Below, piece after piece: positions 24,798 to 35,200 of a stretch of 64,000 bases of DNA (position 1 is its first letter; the number at the start of each line of letters is the position of its first letter). A model generated the notes under the pieces. That model was not told where the DNA came from and ran no database searches. It saw only the letters and a program-made list of their open reading frames with translations. Position numbers and translations under genes: made by a program. Source of the stretch: Paracentrotus lividus. Its lineage: Eukaryota > Echinodermata > Echinoidea > Camarodonta > Echinidae. Location: contig CALNVZ010003434.1 in assembly GCA_940671915.1 (NCBI GenBank), positions 28,054,288-28,118,287 of the forward strand, written 5' to 3'.

Positions 24798-24834
24798 GAC
24801 ATTTCGGTGAGCATGTTTTCACCATCCTCAAGAG
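24798..24834 (-). ncRNA. degenerate hammerhead-ribozyme-like motif
   Basis: On the minus strand CTTGAGGAT, GGTGA-loop-TCACC, then GAAATGTCG. This resembles the conserved CUGANGA - stem II - GAAA core of hammerhead ribozymes, with C3 changed to U. Such motifs are known in the terminal repeats of Penelope-like retroelements. Stem I and III are not demonstrated, so this could be a decayed remnant or a chance match. Confidence 0.3.
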
Positions 24835-25232
24835 AATGAGTCAAAGTTGGTTTCAGTAGGCTATATGGATCCAAAGTATTTGTTTTAAGGTCCTGATATA
24901 ATAAGATTATTTGATAATGATGAGCTGATTTCATCAGTCTTTAATGATGTCACATTGTACTTTGAATTCCAGAGTGAGGGTTTGCGGAAACTGATTTCAT
25001 TACCCAGTTCATGACTGAGGCGGGGCTCTTATTTTATGAAAAACTACATTTCAATTTCATCATAAAGTAATGGATACAACTATATTTCATTTATGAAATT
25101 TTGTTTTAAAAAGGAGATTCTCCTGGTACCGATTTTGTCTCCATGTGCCTATGTGTTCAAAATAACAAGATGTTGTTCACAACAGTAATTGGCTTGGTCA
25201 TAAGCATCTCGTCATTATAAGAGTGTACTATA

Positions 25233-25682
25233 CAGTCTGTGTCAAATAAAATGGTACAGTTGGGAAACATTTTTTTGAAGTGTGAAAATTAATCAAATTC
25301 TAAAAATGTTTGATATTTCCAGAAAGTAGGAAAATCAGTCTTTCTTCTGCAATTTCTTTCATCCCATTTGGTCCTGTAGATATTGAGATATGACCAGTTT
25401 TCTATAATCTAGAAAAAATGCTCTTCTATGGGTTTCGCACATAATAGCCATGAATTCAGCGCACCGAAACAATATATGTGTGTAATTTCGCGATTAGCTC
25501 ATCGCTGCACAAAATTTAGCATTATTTATGTTTTACAAAAGCAAATTATACAGATGTACAAGGCAAAGTGCATCAGCGAGAAAAATCTTTGGGCTTTAAG
25601 TTGGGACCACATTCATATCATTTGAGAAGATTTCATACCTAAATAATTTTTTCCGATTGTACCATTTTTTTAACACAGACTG
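25233..25682. mobile_element. Tc1/mariner-type MITE, family 1
   Basis: 450 bp starting CAGTCTGTGTCAAATAAAAT and ending ATTTTTTTAACACAGACTG, flanked on both sides by TA (25231-25232, 25683-25684). TA duplication and CAGT termini fit the Tc1/mariner superfamily. Non-coding. A second copy with the same termini is at 29401-29843. Confidence 0.85.
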
Positions 25683-26428
25683 TATAATGATAATAATGAT
25701 AAAACCTACTAAAATATACAAAAGCTGGTCATGCATTTAGATATCACCATCCCTAACAGAGAATATATATATCAAATATGATGGTTGAACACTATCATGA
25801 TGACCTTGTACTTTGTATTAACTGAATGAAGCCATGGTACTTTGAAAGAAAGAAATACAATTTTATATGTAAGTGCACAGATGTTTACTTATTTTAAATG
25901 AATCTAACGTATACCACTGGTTACAATTAATTAACTTTGAAAATGTATTTTTCTAAAGTTTGTCATTTCATTTCAGTGTATTTATGTTTGTCTTGAATTG
26001 TGAATTCATTTGTGGTAATTCAGCATGTGTGCTGCACACAGAGGAGTACATATATTGTACAATCACTTTTTGTTGCATCTTGGAAGAGACTATTATTTGG
26101 CCATCTTGGCCCTTATTATGTTGCAATATGTGAATTAATTAATGTGATACTAGAAATAAATTCAATCGTTGTGTGGTGAATGTACATGTATAGACACACA
26201 CACACACGTCTAAACCTAAATTCAACTTTTTCATTGTATTTTCTTTTCATTGTAAAGGATTAATAAATGATACTACGACGGTGTTTCACCAAGTCGGTCA
26301 TAAAGTTATAAATGATTAAGACTGGAACATGTTCTTATTTTTACTTCAATGACACAGACAAGACCGTTATTGGACATTATCATGCAAAGACCCCCAAAAT
26401 AACATGAACCCCCGAATGACCAAGACCA

Positions 26429-29354
26429 TTATTGATATTCAAAAGGTCCGCTGCAGTGCTGTGACATAGGTATCATGCGGGTATAAGGAGTTCCTCGCGA
26501 GGAACAACATCGGCTAGCTGGCATCTCGCAGACGAAGGCCATCGCTTCCTCGCAGTAAAGGTCATTCCATCGCTGCAGGGTGTCGGAAGCATCGTTCCGG
26601 CGCCAGATGTGAACACAATCCTCTATTTGCTGACCCCCATAGTGGTTGTTAGGTTCGCCAATCTTCCAGTTAAAGAATGTGCCTTGGTTAGACCCGTCAG
26701 TGTTCACCCATGGTCCATCCGCCTCAGTTTGATGAAGTCCGATCCATGCCCCATAAAAGGGATTGCGGTTGATGCTGTCATACTGAGGAAGAAAGAGGAG
26801 GGTTCAGATTTAAGTACGACATATAGAATACTGGAACCCCTCCTCCCTCCTCCACTCAGGAGGTCAACCTACACACATGCATGTTCTCCATTTCCCAGGA
26901 AAGGGATATTATAAGGCTCATATGTAGTTCGGGGGAAATCCAGAAAAATAATTGAAATAGGGTCTTTTTAAGCATTTTTTAAAAATCAGTCCTTAACGAA
27001 TCTTGAAATACCGGTATGGTCCTAGCCTTTTGTCGAGGCCTTGTTGGCTTTATCGTCGTTTGCCGAATGATGCCGAGAGAAGCGAGGCGAAAACCCGAAC
27101 TCGCGAAGCGAGTCGGGCTTGTTGAGCGCAGCGAAACAAGGCCTTTTGACACCTAACCTGAATTTCACCGACTTTCTTTTGTCTTTTATTGTTTTGACGA
27201 ATATTCCGACCCAAAATTGGTCGGTGAAAATCATCCAATGAGCGCGGGCTATAATGACGTAATGTTGGATATTCATGAGCGGGCGAGACTGATGTCTCAA
27301 TGGCGGCCAACGGATTCTCCGCGATGAGAGACGACAAAAGTGTTAAGAACATTGAAAATGCTTCATGAATCTTGAATATTGACCAATTCAGTTACTTGTA
27401 GGTTAATGCAATAAAATTTGCAATGAAATGATACGTTTTGTTTGCAAATCTATCAGCAGGTTATGGTCAATTGTAATCTTTTATTCGCTTCCAGTGAGCA
27501 AGGATTTTAGAAGTTGCTGTTTCGACGGGCGTGCGAACCTATTCTACCAGGCTAGGCCGACAAGGCCTTTCTCCCGCTGAGTCTCTGGGCGGGCAGTGAC
27601 GATGGGTTCGGTCGTACAGGTTGCATTTAGCTGCATGCTGTACACTGCAAAGTCTGCGGCAGGCGGTTGCGTCTATTCATGATCAGGGGGTGTTAATACC
27701 CGGTGGTTGAGCGTTGAAACTTATTTTGCACACCTTTTATTCGTTAGATTATCACGACTCAATTTTTGGGGGAAATTTTACAGATATCACATACGTATCC
27801 GTTATGGAGTTAACACCAGCTATGTCAAAAAGTGAATTATGAATGCATTTTAATCGAGCTTATTTCTGCAATGTTGATAGAATCCCCTCCACATAGTTGA
27901 CTATTCTAAAATCCTGGGCGAATTACTAATTCATTCGTGAACGAGGTCAGACATGCATACATATTCATTAGGAAGTCGCATCTTATGAATATAATTGAAC
28001 ACAGAAGTCAAGAGGCCTTGTTTCACTGCTCGTTTCGCGAGTTCGGGTTTTCTCCTCGCTTCCCGCGACATCATTCGGCAAACGACGACCAGCCAACAGG
28101 GCCTCGACAAGAGGCTAGTATGGTCCCTGACCATGCCAAAAAAAAAAAAAAAGAAAACGATGTGAGCACACTGTGATACAGTGTGGTCACATTGTGACAC
28201 TCTTTTTCCAGTACCGACACAGTGAAAATAGGTCAAATCCACACAGTCGTCACATTGTGAAGGACAGAGTTGACCGTGTGAATTTGGCCTATTGAGTGTT
28301 TCCACTGTGTGGACACACTGGCCCGAATTCACGAAGGAGGATTCTGCAAAACCCACGGATCCGTGGATCCGGGGGTTTTTGAATCCCCGGATCCACGGAT
28401 ACACCAGTTTATGATTCACCAACAGTTGACCCAAAATATGACGTATTATGACGCTGTGGATCTGTGGATTCACTCGTGTCCACCTTTGAGAATATCAAAT
28501 TGAAAATCCTAGCTTCAACTTTAGGTTAAACCCAGGGTTGAAACCATGGATTTTGCAGAATCCACCTTTGTGAATTCGGGCCAAAGTGATTGACTCTGTG
28601 CTTTTTCCGCCAAGGGAATGTGGGAAATATTTTCTTGGCTTCCCCTCCAAAAGCTTATGATAAGAGTTCAAAATCCGAACCCATAAATTTCCATCCCTAA
28701 AAGGGATTCTCTAAGAATTACACCCGAAGTGACCGGCTGCTAAATACCCGTATAACAATGTCAATGACCTGTGCACTTATACCCTTACACACACCCTCAC
28801 ACACCCATACACAACCACACACACCCTCACACGCACACACATTCATGAAAATTGTGTTGGAGATGCAACTAAGCCAGTCTGTATGGGGACCGCAGAAAAT
28901 TGAGCCAAATCGGTCCGCTATGGAGTGGAGTTGGCCCATTTTGCGGGAGTGGCGGGAAAAAATATTAGGATAACAGTGGGCGTAATAACTTTCTGTCTTT
29001 GTCTATAGATCGGGATCATTTTGATAATGCTCGGATTATTCTACCAGAATTAGTGCCTCTATCATGTTTATAACTTACCACCCAATCCACTAGGTCGTCT
29101 ACTCCTGCAACCGATCTGAACAGCTCGTAGACGAAACGGTTCTCCTCCTTGCTACGGACTGAAGTTAGATGTCCATTTCCTTTGGTGGTAAAGAACTGGT
29201 TGCATCGAGCTTCGGCATCCGACCATGTGACCCTGTCCCCGAAGTAGCGGTAACAGGTACCATTGAACAAGCTCCAGAATTGGGGGCAGCTATATGTAGC
29301 ATTGCTCAAAGTTGCCATAGCAACAAAAGTGATCAAAATGAGCACTAGTTTCAT
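26429..29354 (-). CDS. secreted C-type lectin, EPN type, two exons
   Basis: Exon 1 is 29079-29354 (92 codons), donor GTAAGT; exon 2 is 26429-26782, acceptor CAG, stop TAA: 209 residues. Residues 1-19 form a signal peptide (MKLVLILITFVAMATLSNA), so the product is secreted. A single C-type lectin domain follows: CPQFWSLFNGTCYRYF, the WSDAEARC helix, LTSVRSKEEN, WIGL, then the calcium-site motif EPN and the second motif WND, with cysteines in DLYCEE and AFVCEM. EPN with WND predicts calcium-dependent mannose-type sugar binding. Closest in layout to echinoidin-like lectins of sea urchins. The tail after the domain (CCSSRG... to QHCSGPFEYQ) adds extra cysteines that could form intermolecular disulfides. 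The 2.3-kb intron holds a foldback element and a MITE. A CACTGTAG|ATCATG context suggests a spliced 5' UTR. Confidence 0.93.
27015..28133. mobile_element. foldback element in the lectin intron
   Basis: Inverted arms of ~140 bp: TTTTGTCGAGGCCTTGTTGG ... CCGAACTCGCGAAGCGAG ... GAAACAAGGCC (27027-27155) pair with GGCCTTGTTTCACTGCTCG ... CAGGGCCTCGACAAGAGGC (28012-28118), with mismatches. Outer flanks also match (GGTATGGTCCTAGCC against CTAGTATGGTCC). The interior has no transposase. The right arm belongs to the block duplicated in the assembly and reappears at ~32690-32830, but the left arm does not. Confidence 0.75.
28320..28584. mobile_element. MITE with GGCCCGAATTCAC termini
   Basis: 265 bp in the lectin intron. 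The left end GGCCCGAATTCACGAAGGAGG and the right end CCACCTTTGTGAATTCGGGCC are inverted, each followed inward by gattctgcaaaa. A small inner palindrome CACGGATCCGTGGATCCGGG / CCCCGGATCCACGGAT lies at 28358-28398. Superfamily unknown. Confidence 0.75.
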
Positions 29355-29400
29355 GATCTACAGTGGAATAGACATTAAAAAAAGGTCACTGTTGCCTGTA

Positions 29401-29843
29401 CAGTCTGTGTCAAAAAAAATGGTACAGTCGGAAAAAAAATATTTAGGTGTGAAATATTTTCAAATAATGTGTGTATGTGGTACCAAAATAGAGCCAAAAG
29501 ATTTTCCTTGCTGATGCGCTTTGTTCTGTATAATTTGCTTTCGTAAAACACAAGTTATGCTAAATTTGGTACGACGAGGAACTAATCGAAATTGAGCACT
29601 TCATGGCCATTATGCGAAACCTATACGCAAAGGCATGGGACGGCGTGCAAAAAATGGATTCTTGTTGATCGTAGAAAACTAGTCATATTTCAAAAATTAC
29701 AACACCAAATGTGATGAAAAAATTGCAGGTGAAAGTGTGATCTTCCTGCTTTATGAAAATACCAAACAATAGCAGCCTGTGATTAATTTTCATACTATAA
29801 AAAAAATGTTTTCCACTTGTACCATTTTATTTGACACAGACTG
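29401..29843. mobile_element. Tc1/mariner-type MITE, family 1, next to the lectin start
   Basis: 443 bp, starts CAGTCTGTGTCAAAAAAAAT and ends ATTTTATTTGACACAGACTG, with TA at 29399-29400 and 29844-29845. Same family as 25233-25682. Its nearer edge is only 44 bp upstream of the lectin start codon, so it occupies the place of the lectin 5' UTR or promoter-proximal sequence. Confidence 0.85.
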
Positions 29844-30614
29844 TATACCCAGTTGTTGTATGTCCGGACACTTAATTTTAACCAGTCATTTGAAAGGGTT
29901 TAAACACAATGTTTTTGTAGTTTTTTGGCACAAAGTGTCAGAAAATATTGTGGAGAACAAATATTGATGAAGATGAGAAGTATTCAAGATATATTTCTGG
30001 CTAAATCCTTAGACGAAAAACCAGACTTCCAGAGTCCAGAGTGTCCGGACAACCAACCCCCCATCCTATGATTTTTTTTTTTTTTTTTTTTTTTAAGCCA
30101 TTAACCACGTATCTAAGGCTATCATGATTCTCTTTGGCGTTCCTTTTTTTTTTTTTTTTTTTTTTTTTAATTATACTTTTTCTTTTCGCATCGTTTTGGG
30201 TGAAATCTATATCATCACAATTAACCGCTGCTATATAATGCGTCGTTTAACTGCACTGCGTTCTTGAACACATTATGACGACACGGGGAGGGTCCACGAG
30301 TCCTCGTCCCACGAGTCCTCGGTCCCACGAGTCCTCGGTCCCACGAGTTCGATCCCACGAGTCCTCGGTCCACGAGGCCAAATATTTCCCACGAGTCCTC
30401 GGTCCCACGAGGCCGAGTATTTTTCCCACGAGTCTCGATCCCACGAGTCCTCGGTCCCACGAGGCGAGTATTTTTCTCATACAATATTTCTCTAATCAGG
30501 ATGTTTTTCAACATCGATGAAACATCTTTGAAAAGTGTATTCGTCATTGTAAGCTGAATTATACTACATAAATTAATTTAGTTGTGTTAATACAATAGGC
30601 ACTAGCATGGCGAA

Positions 30615-31019
30615 TAATGGTGGCATCTCATTTCGCGGAGACGGGTTTGAGACTGATTTGGGACTAAGTCTAAAGTCGTCCCTAATTCTTTTCAGTAGTG
30701 GCGGGTCCAGGATTACAGGATAGGGGGGGGGGGGGCGCACCACAAAAATTTTTGGTGTTAACATGTACGGTCAATGAGTGGTTTTCAAATTATAGGGGGT
30801 CGCGTCCCTGCCCCCCCCCCGGATCAGCCACTGCGTCTCAGAGACGTCGCCGCGACAATAAAAACAAAAAAATTATAGGAGGCTTCTCCGTGATGGAAAA
30901 GAATATCGGAGATGTCCCCGCGACAAGTTTCAAAACCTTCTCACAACTCGTCTAACATGTTTAAAAGTAGTCCCAATTCCGTCTCAAATCCATCTCCGCG
31001 AAATGAGATACCACCATTA
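30615..31019. mobile_element. MITE nested in the TU-like element, GTGGTATCTCA family
   Basis: 405 bp with ~55-bp inverted ends: TAATGGTGGCATCTCATTTC ... GGGTTTGAGACTG, against the reverse complement of CCATCTCCGCGAAATGAGAT ACCACCATTA. The interior includes a GGCGGGTCCAGGATTACAGG ... GGATCAGCCACTG piece, itself a member of the CAGTGGCGGATCCAGG family. The same terminal family recurs at 45041-45793. Confidence 0.7.
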
Positions 31020-31520
31020 GTTGCGGATATATTTTTAAAGATTGCAGTTCTTTGGTTTTACATGAAAAATTAAGATTTACATCCTTGAGAAATCCTAATT
31101 ACATCCTTATCAAATGATTTACATTCAAATAATCTCGAATTTGAGAGATCATAATTCATGAACCCCAAACAGGGGCGTTTACACCAGGTGGGGGGGGGGG
31201 GGTTGCATTCCTCAATTCAAATGGTGGGGGGATGACATGTACAATCACCCCCCCCCCCCCCCCCCCCCCCAACTTTCGCGGGTGATATTTTTTTTTTTGA
31301 AAGCTGAAATGGGCTTTCCACACTCCTTTTTCTTCCATGGAACTCTAACAATTTTCGCTCGCGCTTATTGTTGGTATTATTTTTTATTTATTATTATTAT
31401 TTATATTATCTAGTATATTTTTAAACAACACGGCCTTTCACCTATTGGCAGTCATCAAACAAAAACAAATAGTCGGGATAATGCATTAACGCCAATTTCT
31501 TTATTCATTTCATGTCAAAT

Positions 31521-31546
31521 TTTCGACGGACCTGCGTCTTCGTCAG
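31521..31546 (-). ncRNA. hammerhead-like core, candidate
   Basis: On the minus strand CTGACGA, then AGACG-CAGGTC-CGTC (four-base-pair stem II), then GAAAA. This satisfies the CUGANGA ... GAAA core of hammerhead ribozymes without a mismatch. Conserved-core hammerheads occur in Penelope-like retroelements and retrozymes. I could not identify a convincing stem III and cleavage site, so catalytic activity is unproven. The same motif is at 36150-36175 only because the block is duplicated in the assembly. Confidence 0.35.
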
Positions 31547-31669
31547 GAATATAATTTTTGTCAATTATACAAGCTTATGTTAATTTAGCCTAAACACTTT
31601 CTGCTCGCATGTTATTTTAGTTTTGTGGAGACGAAATCAGGCTCAGGCCCCCTTTTTTTCCTTCTTTTT

Positions 31670-31850
31670 TTTAATATAATTTTTATATTTTTCTTTATTC
31701 TTTTCTCTCTCTCTTTCTCCCTATCCGGCTCTTTTTTCTTCCCTCCTTTTTTTTTTTTCTTTTTTTTTTTTGTTCTTTGTCTTTTGCCCTTTTATCCTCT
31801 TTGTCTTCTGACCCACCCGTTTTTTTTCCCCTTTCTCTCCTTTCCCTCCT

Positions 31851-31889
<39 letters not shown>

Positions 31890-31915
31890 GTCTTCTATTT
31901 CCTTTCATCCTTTGC
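31670..31915. repeat. pyrimidine-rich low-complexity tract
   Basis: Poly-T and (TC)n runs inside the TU-like element, repeated at 36290-36540 with length differences. The long ORFs here (F/L/S-rich) are not genes. Confidence 0.9.
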
Positions 31916-32217
31916 GGAGCCCCTTTTCCCCTATCTGGGGCCAGTGCCCCGTGGGTCCCCCTCAGAGTAACATGATGCTACTCAAGTATAATTCATAATA
32001 CTGCCCCTATTTAGCAATGCTGCAGCAAACCAAATACCCGTTGTATTAATCACAACTTACGAGATCATGAATTTAGTATTCATTTGAGACTTTTTTCCAT
32101 CATACTCCGAATCAGAATCAGAATCAGAATCGGCCTCGTGGGACCGAGGACTCGTGGGATCGAGGACTCATGGGATCGAGGACTCGTGGGACCGAGGACT
32201 CGTGGGAAGACCCCAAC

Positions 32218-32242
32218 NNNNNNNNNNNNNNNNNNNNNNNNN
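32218..32242. other. assembly gap of 25 Ns
   Basis: Exactly 25 Ns. The sequence ending at 32217 and the sequence starting at 32243 are the two ends of the same ~4.6-kb block, so the gap separates redundant copies rather than unknown sequence. Confidence 0.98.
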
Positions 32243-35200
32243 TCAGGCTAGGCCGACAAGGCCTTTCCCCGCTGAGTCTCTGGCGGGCAAGTGACGATGG
32301 GTTTCGGTCGTACAGGTTGCATTTAGCTGCATGCTGTACACTGCAAAGTCTGCGGCAGGCGGTTGCGTCTATTCATGATCAGGGGTGTTAATACCCGGTG
32401 GTTGAGCGTTGAAACTTATTTTGCACACCTTTATTCGTTAGATTATCACGACTCAATTTTTGGGGGAAATTTTACAGATTCACATACGTATCCGTTATGG
32501 AGTTAACACCAGCTATGTCAAAAAGTGAATTATGAAGCATTTAATCGAGCCTATTTCTGCAATGTTGATAGAATCCCTCCACATAGTTGACTATTCTAAA
32601 ATCCTTGGGCGAATTACTAATTCATTCGTGAACGAGGTCAGAACCATGCATACATATTCATTAGGAAGTCGCATCTTATGAATATAATTGAACACGAAGT
32701 CAAGGAGCCTTGTTCCATGCTCGTTTCGCGAGTTCGGGTTTTCTCCTCGCTTCCCGCGACATCATTCGGCAAACGACGACCAGCCACAGGGCCTCGACAA
32801 GAGGCTAGTATGGTCCCTGACCATGCCAAAAAAAAAAAAAAAGAAACGATGTGAGCACACTGTGGATACAGTGTGGTCACATTGTGACACTCTTTTTCCA
32901 GTACCGACACAGTGAAATAGGTCAAATCCACACAGTCGTCACATTGTGAAGGACAGAGTTGACCGTGTGAATTTGGCCTATTGAGTGTTTCCACTGTGTG
33001 GACACACTGGCCCGAATTCACGAAAGGAAGGATTCTGGCAAACCCACGGATCCGTGGGTCCGGGGGTTTTTGAATCCCCGGATCCACGGATACACCAGTT
33101 TATGATTCACAAACAGTTGACCCAAAATATGACGTATTATGACGCTGTGGATCTGTGGATTCACTCGTGTCCACCTTTGAGAATATAAATTGAAATCCTA
33201 GCTTCACTTTAGGTTAAACCAGGGTTGAAACATGGATTTTGCAGAATCCACCTTTGTGAATTCGGGCCAAAGTGATTGACTCTGTGCTTTTTCCGCCAAG
33301 GGAATGTGGAAATATTTTCTTGGCTTCCCTTCCAAAAGCTTATGATAAGAGTTCAAAATCCGAACCCATAAATTCCATCCTAAAGGGATTCTCTAAGAAT
33401 TACACCGAAGTGACGCTGCCTAAATACCCGTATAACAATGTCAATGACCTGTGCACTTATACCCTTACACACCCTCACACACCCATACACAACCACACAC
33501 ACCCTCACACGCACACACATTCTTGAAATTGTGTTGGAGATGCAACTAAGCCAGTCTGTATGGGGACCGCAGAAAATTGAGCCAAATCGGTCCGCTATGG
33601 AGTGGAGTTGGCCCCATTTTGCGGGAGTGGCGGGAAAATATTAGGATAACAGTGGGCGTAATAACTTTTCTGTCTTTGTCTATAGATCGGGATCATTTTG
33701 ATAATGCTCGGATTATTTCTACCAGAATTAGTGCCTCTATCATGTTTTATAACTTACCACCCAATCCACTAGGTCGTCTACTCCTGCAACCGATCTGAAC
33801 AGCTCGTAGACGAAACGGTTCTCCTCTTGCTACGGACTGAAGTTAGATGTCCATTTCCTTTGGTGGTAAAGAACTTGGTTGCATCGAGCTTCGGCATCCG
33901 ACCATGTGACCCTGTCCCCGAGTAGCGGTACAGGTACCATTGAACAAGCTCCAGAATTGGGGCAGCTTATAGTAGCATTGCTCAAAGTTGCCATAGCAAC
34001 AAAAGTGATCAAAATGAGCACTAGTTTCATGATCTACAGTGGAATAGACATTAAAAAAGGTCACTTGTGCCTGTACAGTCTGTGTCAAAAAAAATGGTAC
34101 AGTCGGAAAAAAATATTTAGGTGTGAAATATTTTCAAATAATGTGTGTATGTGGTACCAAAATAGAGCCAAAGATTTTCCTTGTGATGCGCTTTGTTCTG
34201 TATAATTTGCTTTCGTAAACACAAGTTATGCTAAATTTGGTACGACGAGGAACTAATCGAAATTGAGCAACTTCATGGCATTATGCGAAACCTATACGCA
34301 AAGGCATGGAGGCGTGCAAAAAATGGATTCTTGTTGATCGTAGAAAACTAGTCATTTTCAAAAATTCAACCCAAATGTGATGAAAAAATTGCAGGTGAAA
34401 GTGTGATCTTCGCTTTATGAAAATACCAACAATAGCAGCCTGTGATTAATTTTCATACTATAAAAAAATGTTTTCCACTTGTACCATTTTATTTGACACA
34501 GACTGTATACCCAGTTGTTGTATGTTCCGGACACTTAATTTTAACAGTCACATTTGAAAAAGGGTTTAAACACAATGTTTTGTAGTTTTTTGGCACAAAG
34601 TGTCAGAAAATTTGTGGAGAACAAATATTGATGAAGATGAGAGTATTCAAGATATATTTCTGGCTAAATCCTTAGACGAAAAACAGACTTCCAAGTCCAG
34701 GGTGTCCGGACAACAACCACCCCATCACTATGATTTTTTTTTTTTTTTTTTTTTTTAAGCCTTAACACGTATCTAAGGCTATCATGATTCTCTTTGGCGT
34801 TCCTTTTTTTTTTTTTTTTTTTTTTTTTAATTATTAACTTTTTTCTTTTCGCATCGTTTTGTGGTGAAATCTATATCATCACAATTAACCGCTGCTAGTA
34901 TAAGCGTCGTTTAACTGCACTGCGTTCTTGAACACATTATGACGACACGGGGAGGGTCCACGAGTCCTCGGTCCCACGAGTCCTCGTCCACGATGTCCTA
35001 GGTCCCACGAGTCTCGATCCCACGAGTCCTCGGTCCACGAGGCCAAATATTTTCCACGAGTCCTCGTCCCACGAGGCGAGTATTTTTCCACGAGTCTCGA
35101 CCACGAGTCCTCGGTCCCCGGAGGCGAGTATTTTCTCATACCATATTTTCTCTAATCAGGATGTTTTTCAACATCGATGAAACATCTTTGAAAAGTGTAT

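Larger units (their letters stand above)
22737..26428. other. mitofusin 3' flank / long 3' UTR, no further gene
   Basis: No ORF with recognisable similarity. AT-rich with scattered AATAAA-like hexamers (for example near 26154 and 26258), so the 3' UTR could be long. It contains a hammerhead-like motif (24798-24834, minus) and a mariner-type MITE (25233-25682). 26283 begins a GTGTTTCACCAAGTC repeat end of the family seen at 20665. Confidence 0.5.
30278..32217. mobile_element. TU-like foldback transposon with tandem-repeat arms
   Basis: The left arm (30285-30475) is an array of a 15-16-bp unit like CACGAGTCCTCGGTCC with some variants; the right arm (32128-32213) is the same unit inverted (GGACCGAGGACTCGTG). 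Inner edges also match around gagtattttt / gaatcgg. The sequence ACGACAC precedes the left arm (30278-30284). The same ACGACAC follows the right arm in the second assembly copy (36842-36848), giving a 7-bp target duplication. The interior has microsatellites, a nested MITE (30615-31019) and no transposase. This architecture matches sea urchin TU elements, known for long terminal repeats with ~15-bp tandem outer domains. The 77-108-residue ORFs here are translated repeat. Confidence 0.8.

Noticed and set aside
28140-28330. Possible CRISPR-like repeat because of recurring CACATTGTG / CACACTGTG
   Set aside because: Short irregular palindromic words without constant repeats and unique spacers; animal genome context.
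30221-30547. ORF with repeated RGLVGPRTRG motifs
   Set aside because: It is the 16-bp tandem repeat of the TU-like element read as protein; the same peptides appear wherever the array occurs.
31625-31998. F/L/S-rich ORFs that look like membrane proteins
   Set aside because: Poly-T and CT low-complexity sequence inside a transposon.
33758-34030. A second lectin gene or lectin pseudogene
   Set aside because: It lies in a collinear redundant block next to a 25-N gap with read-error-like indels; no second exon copy is present.
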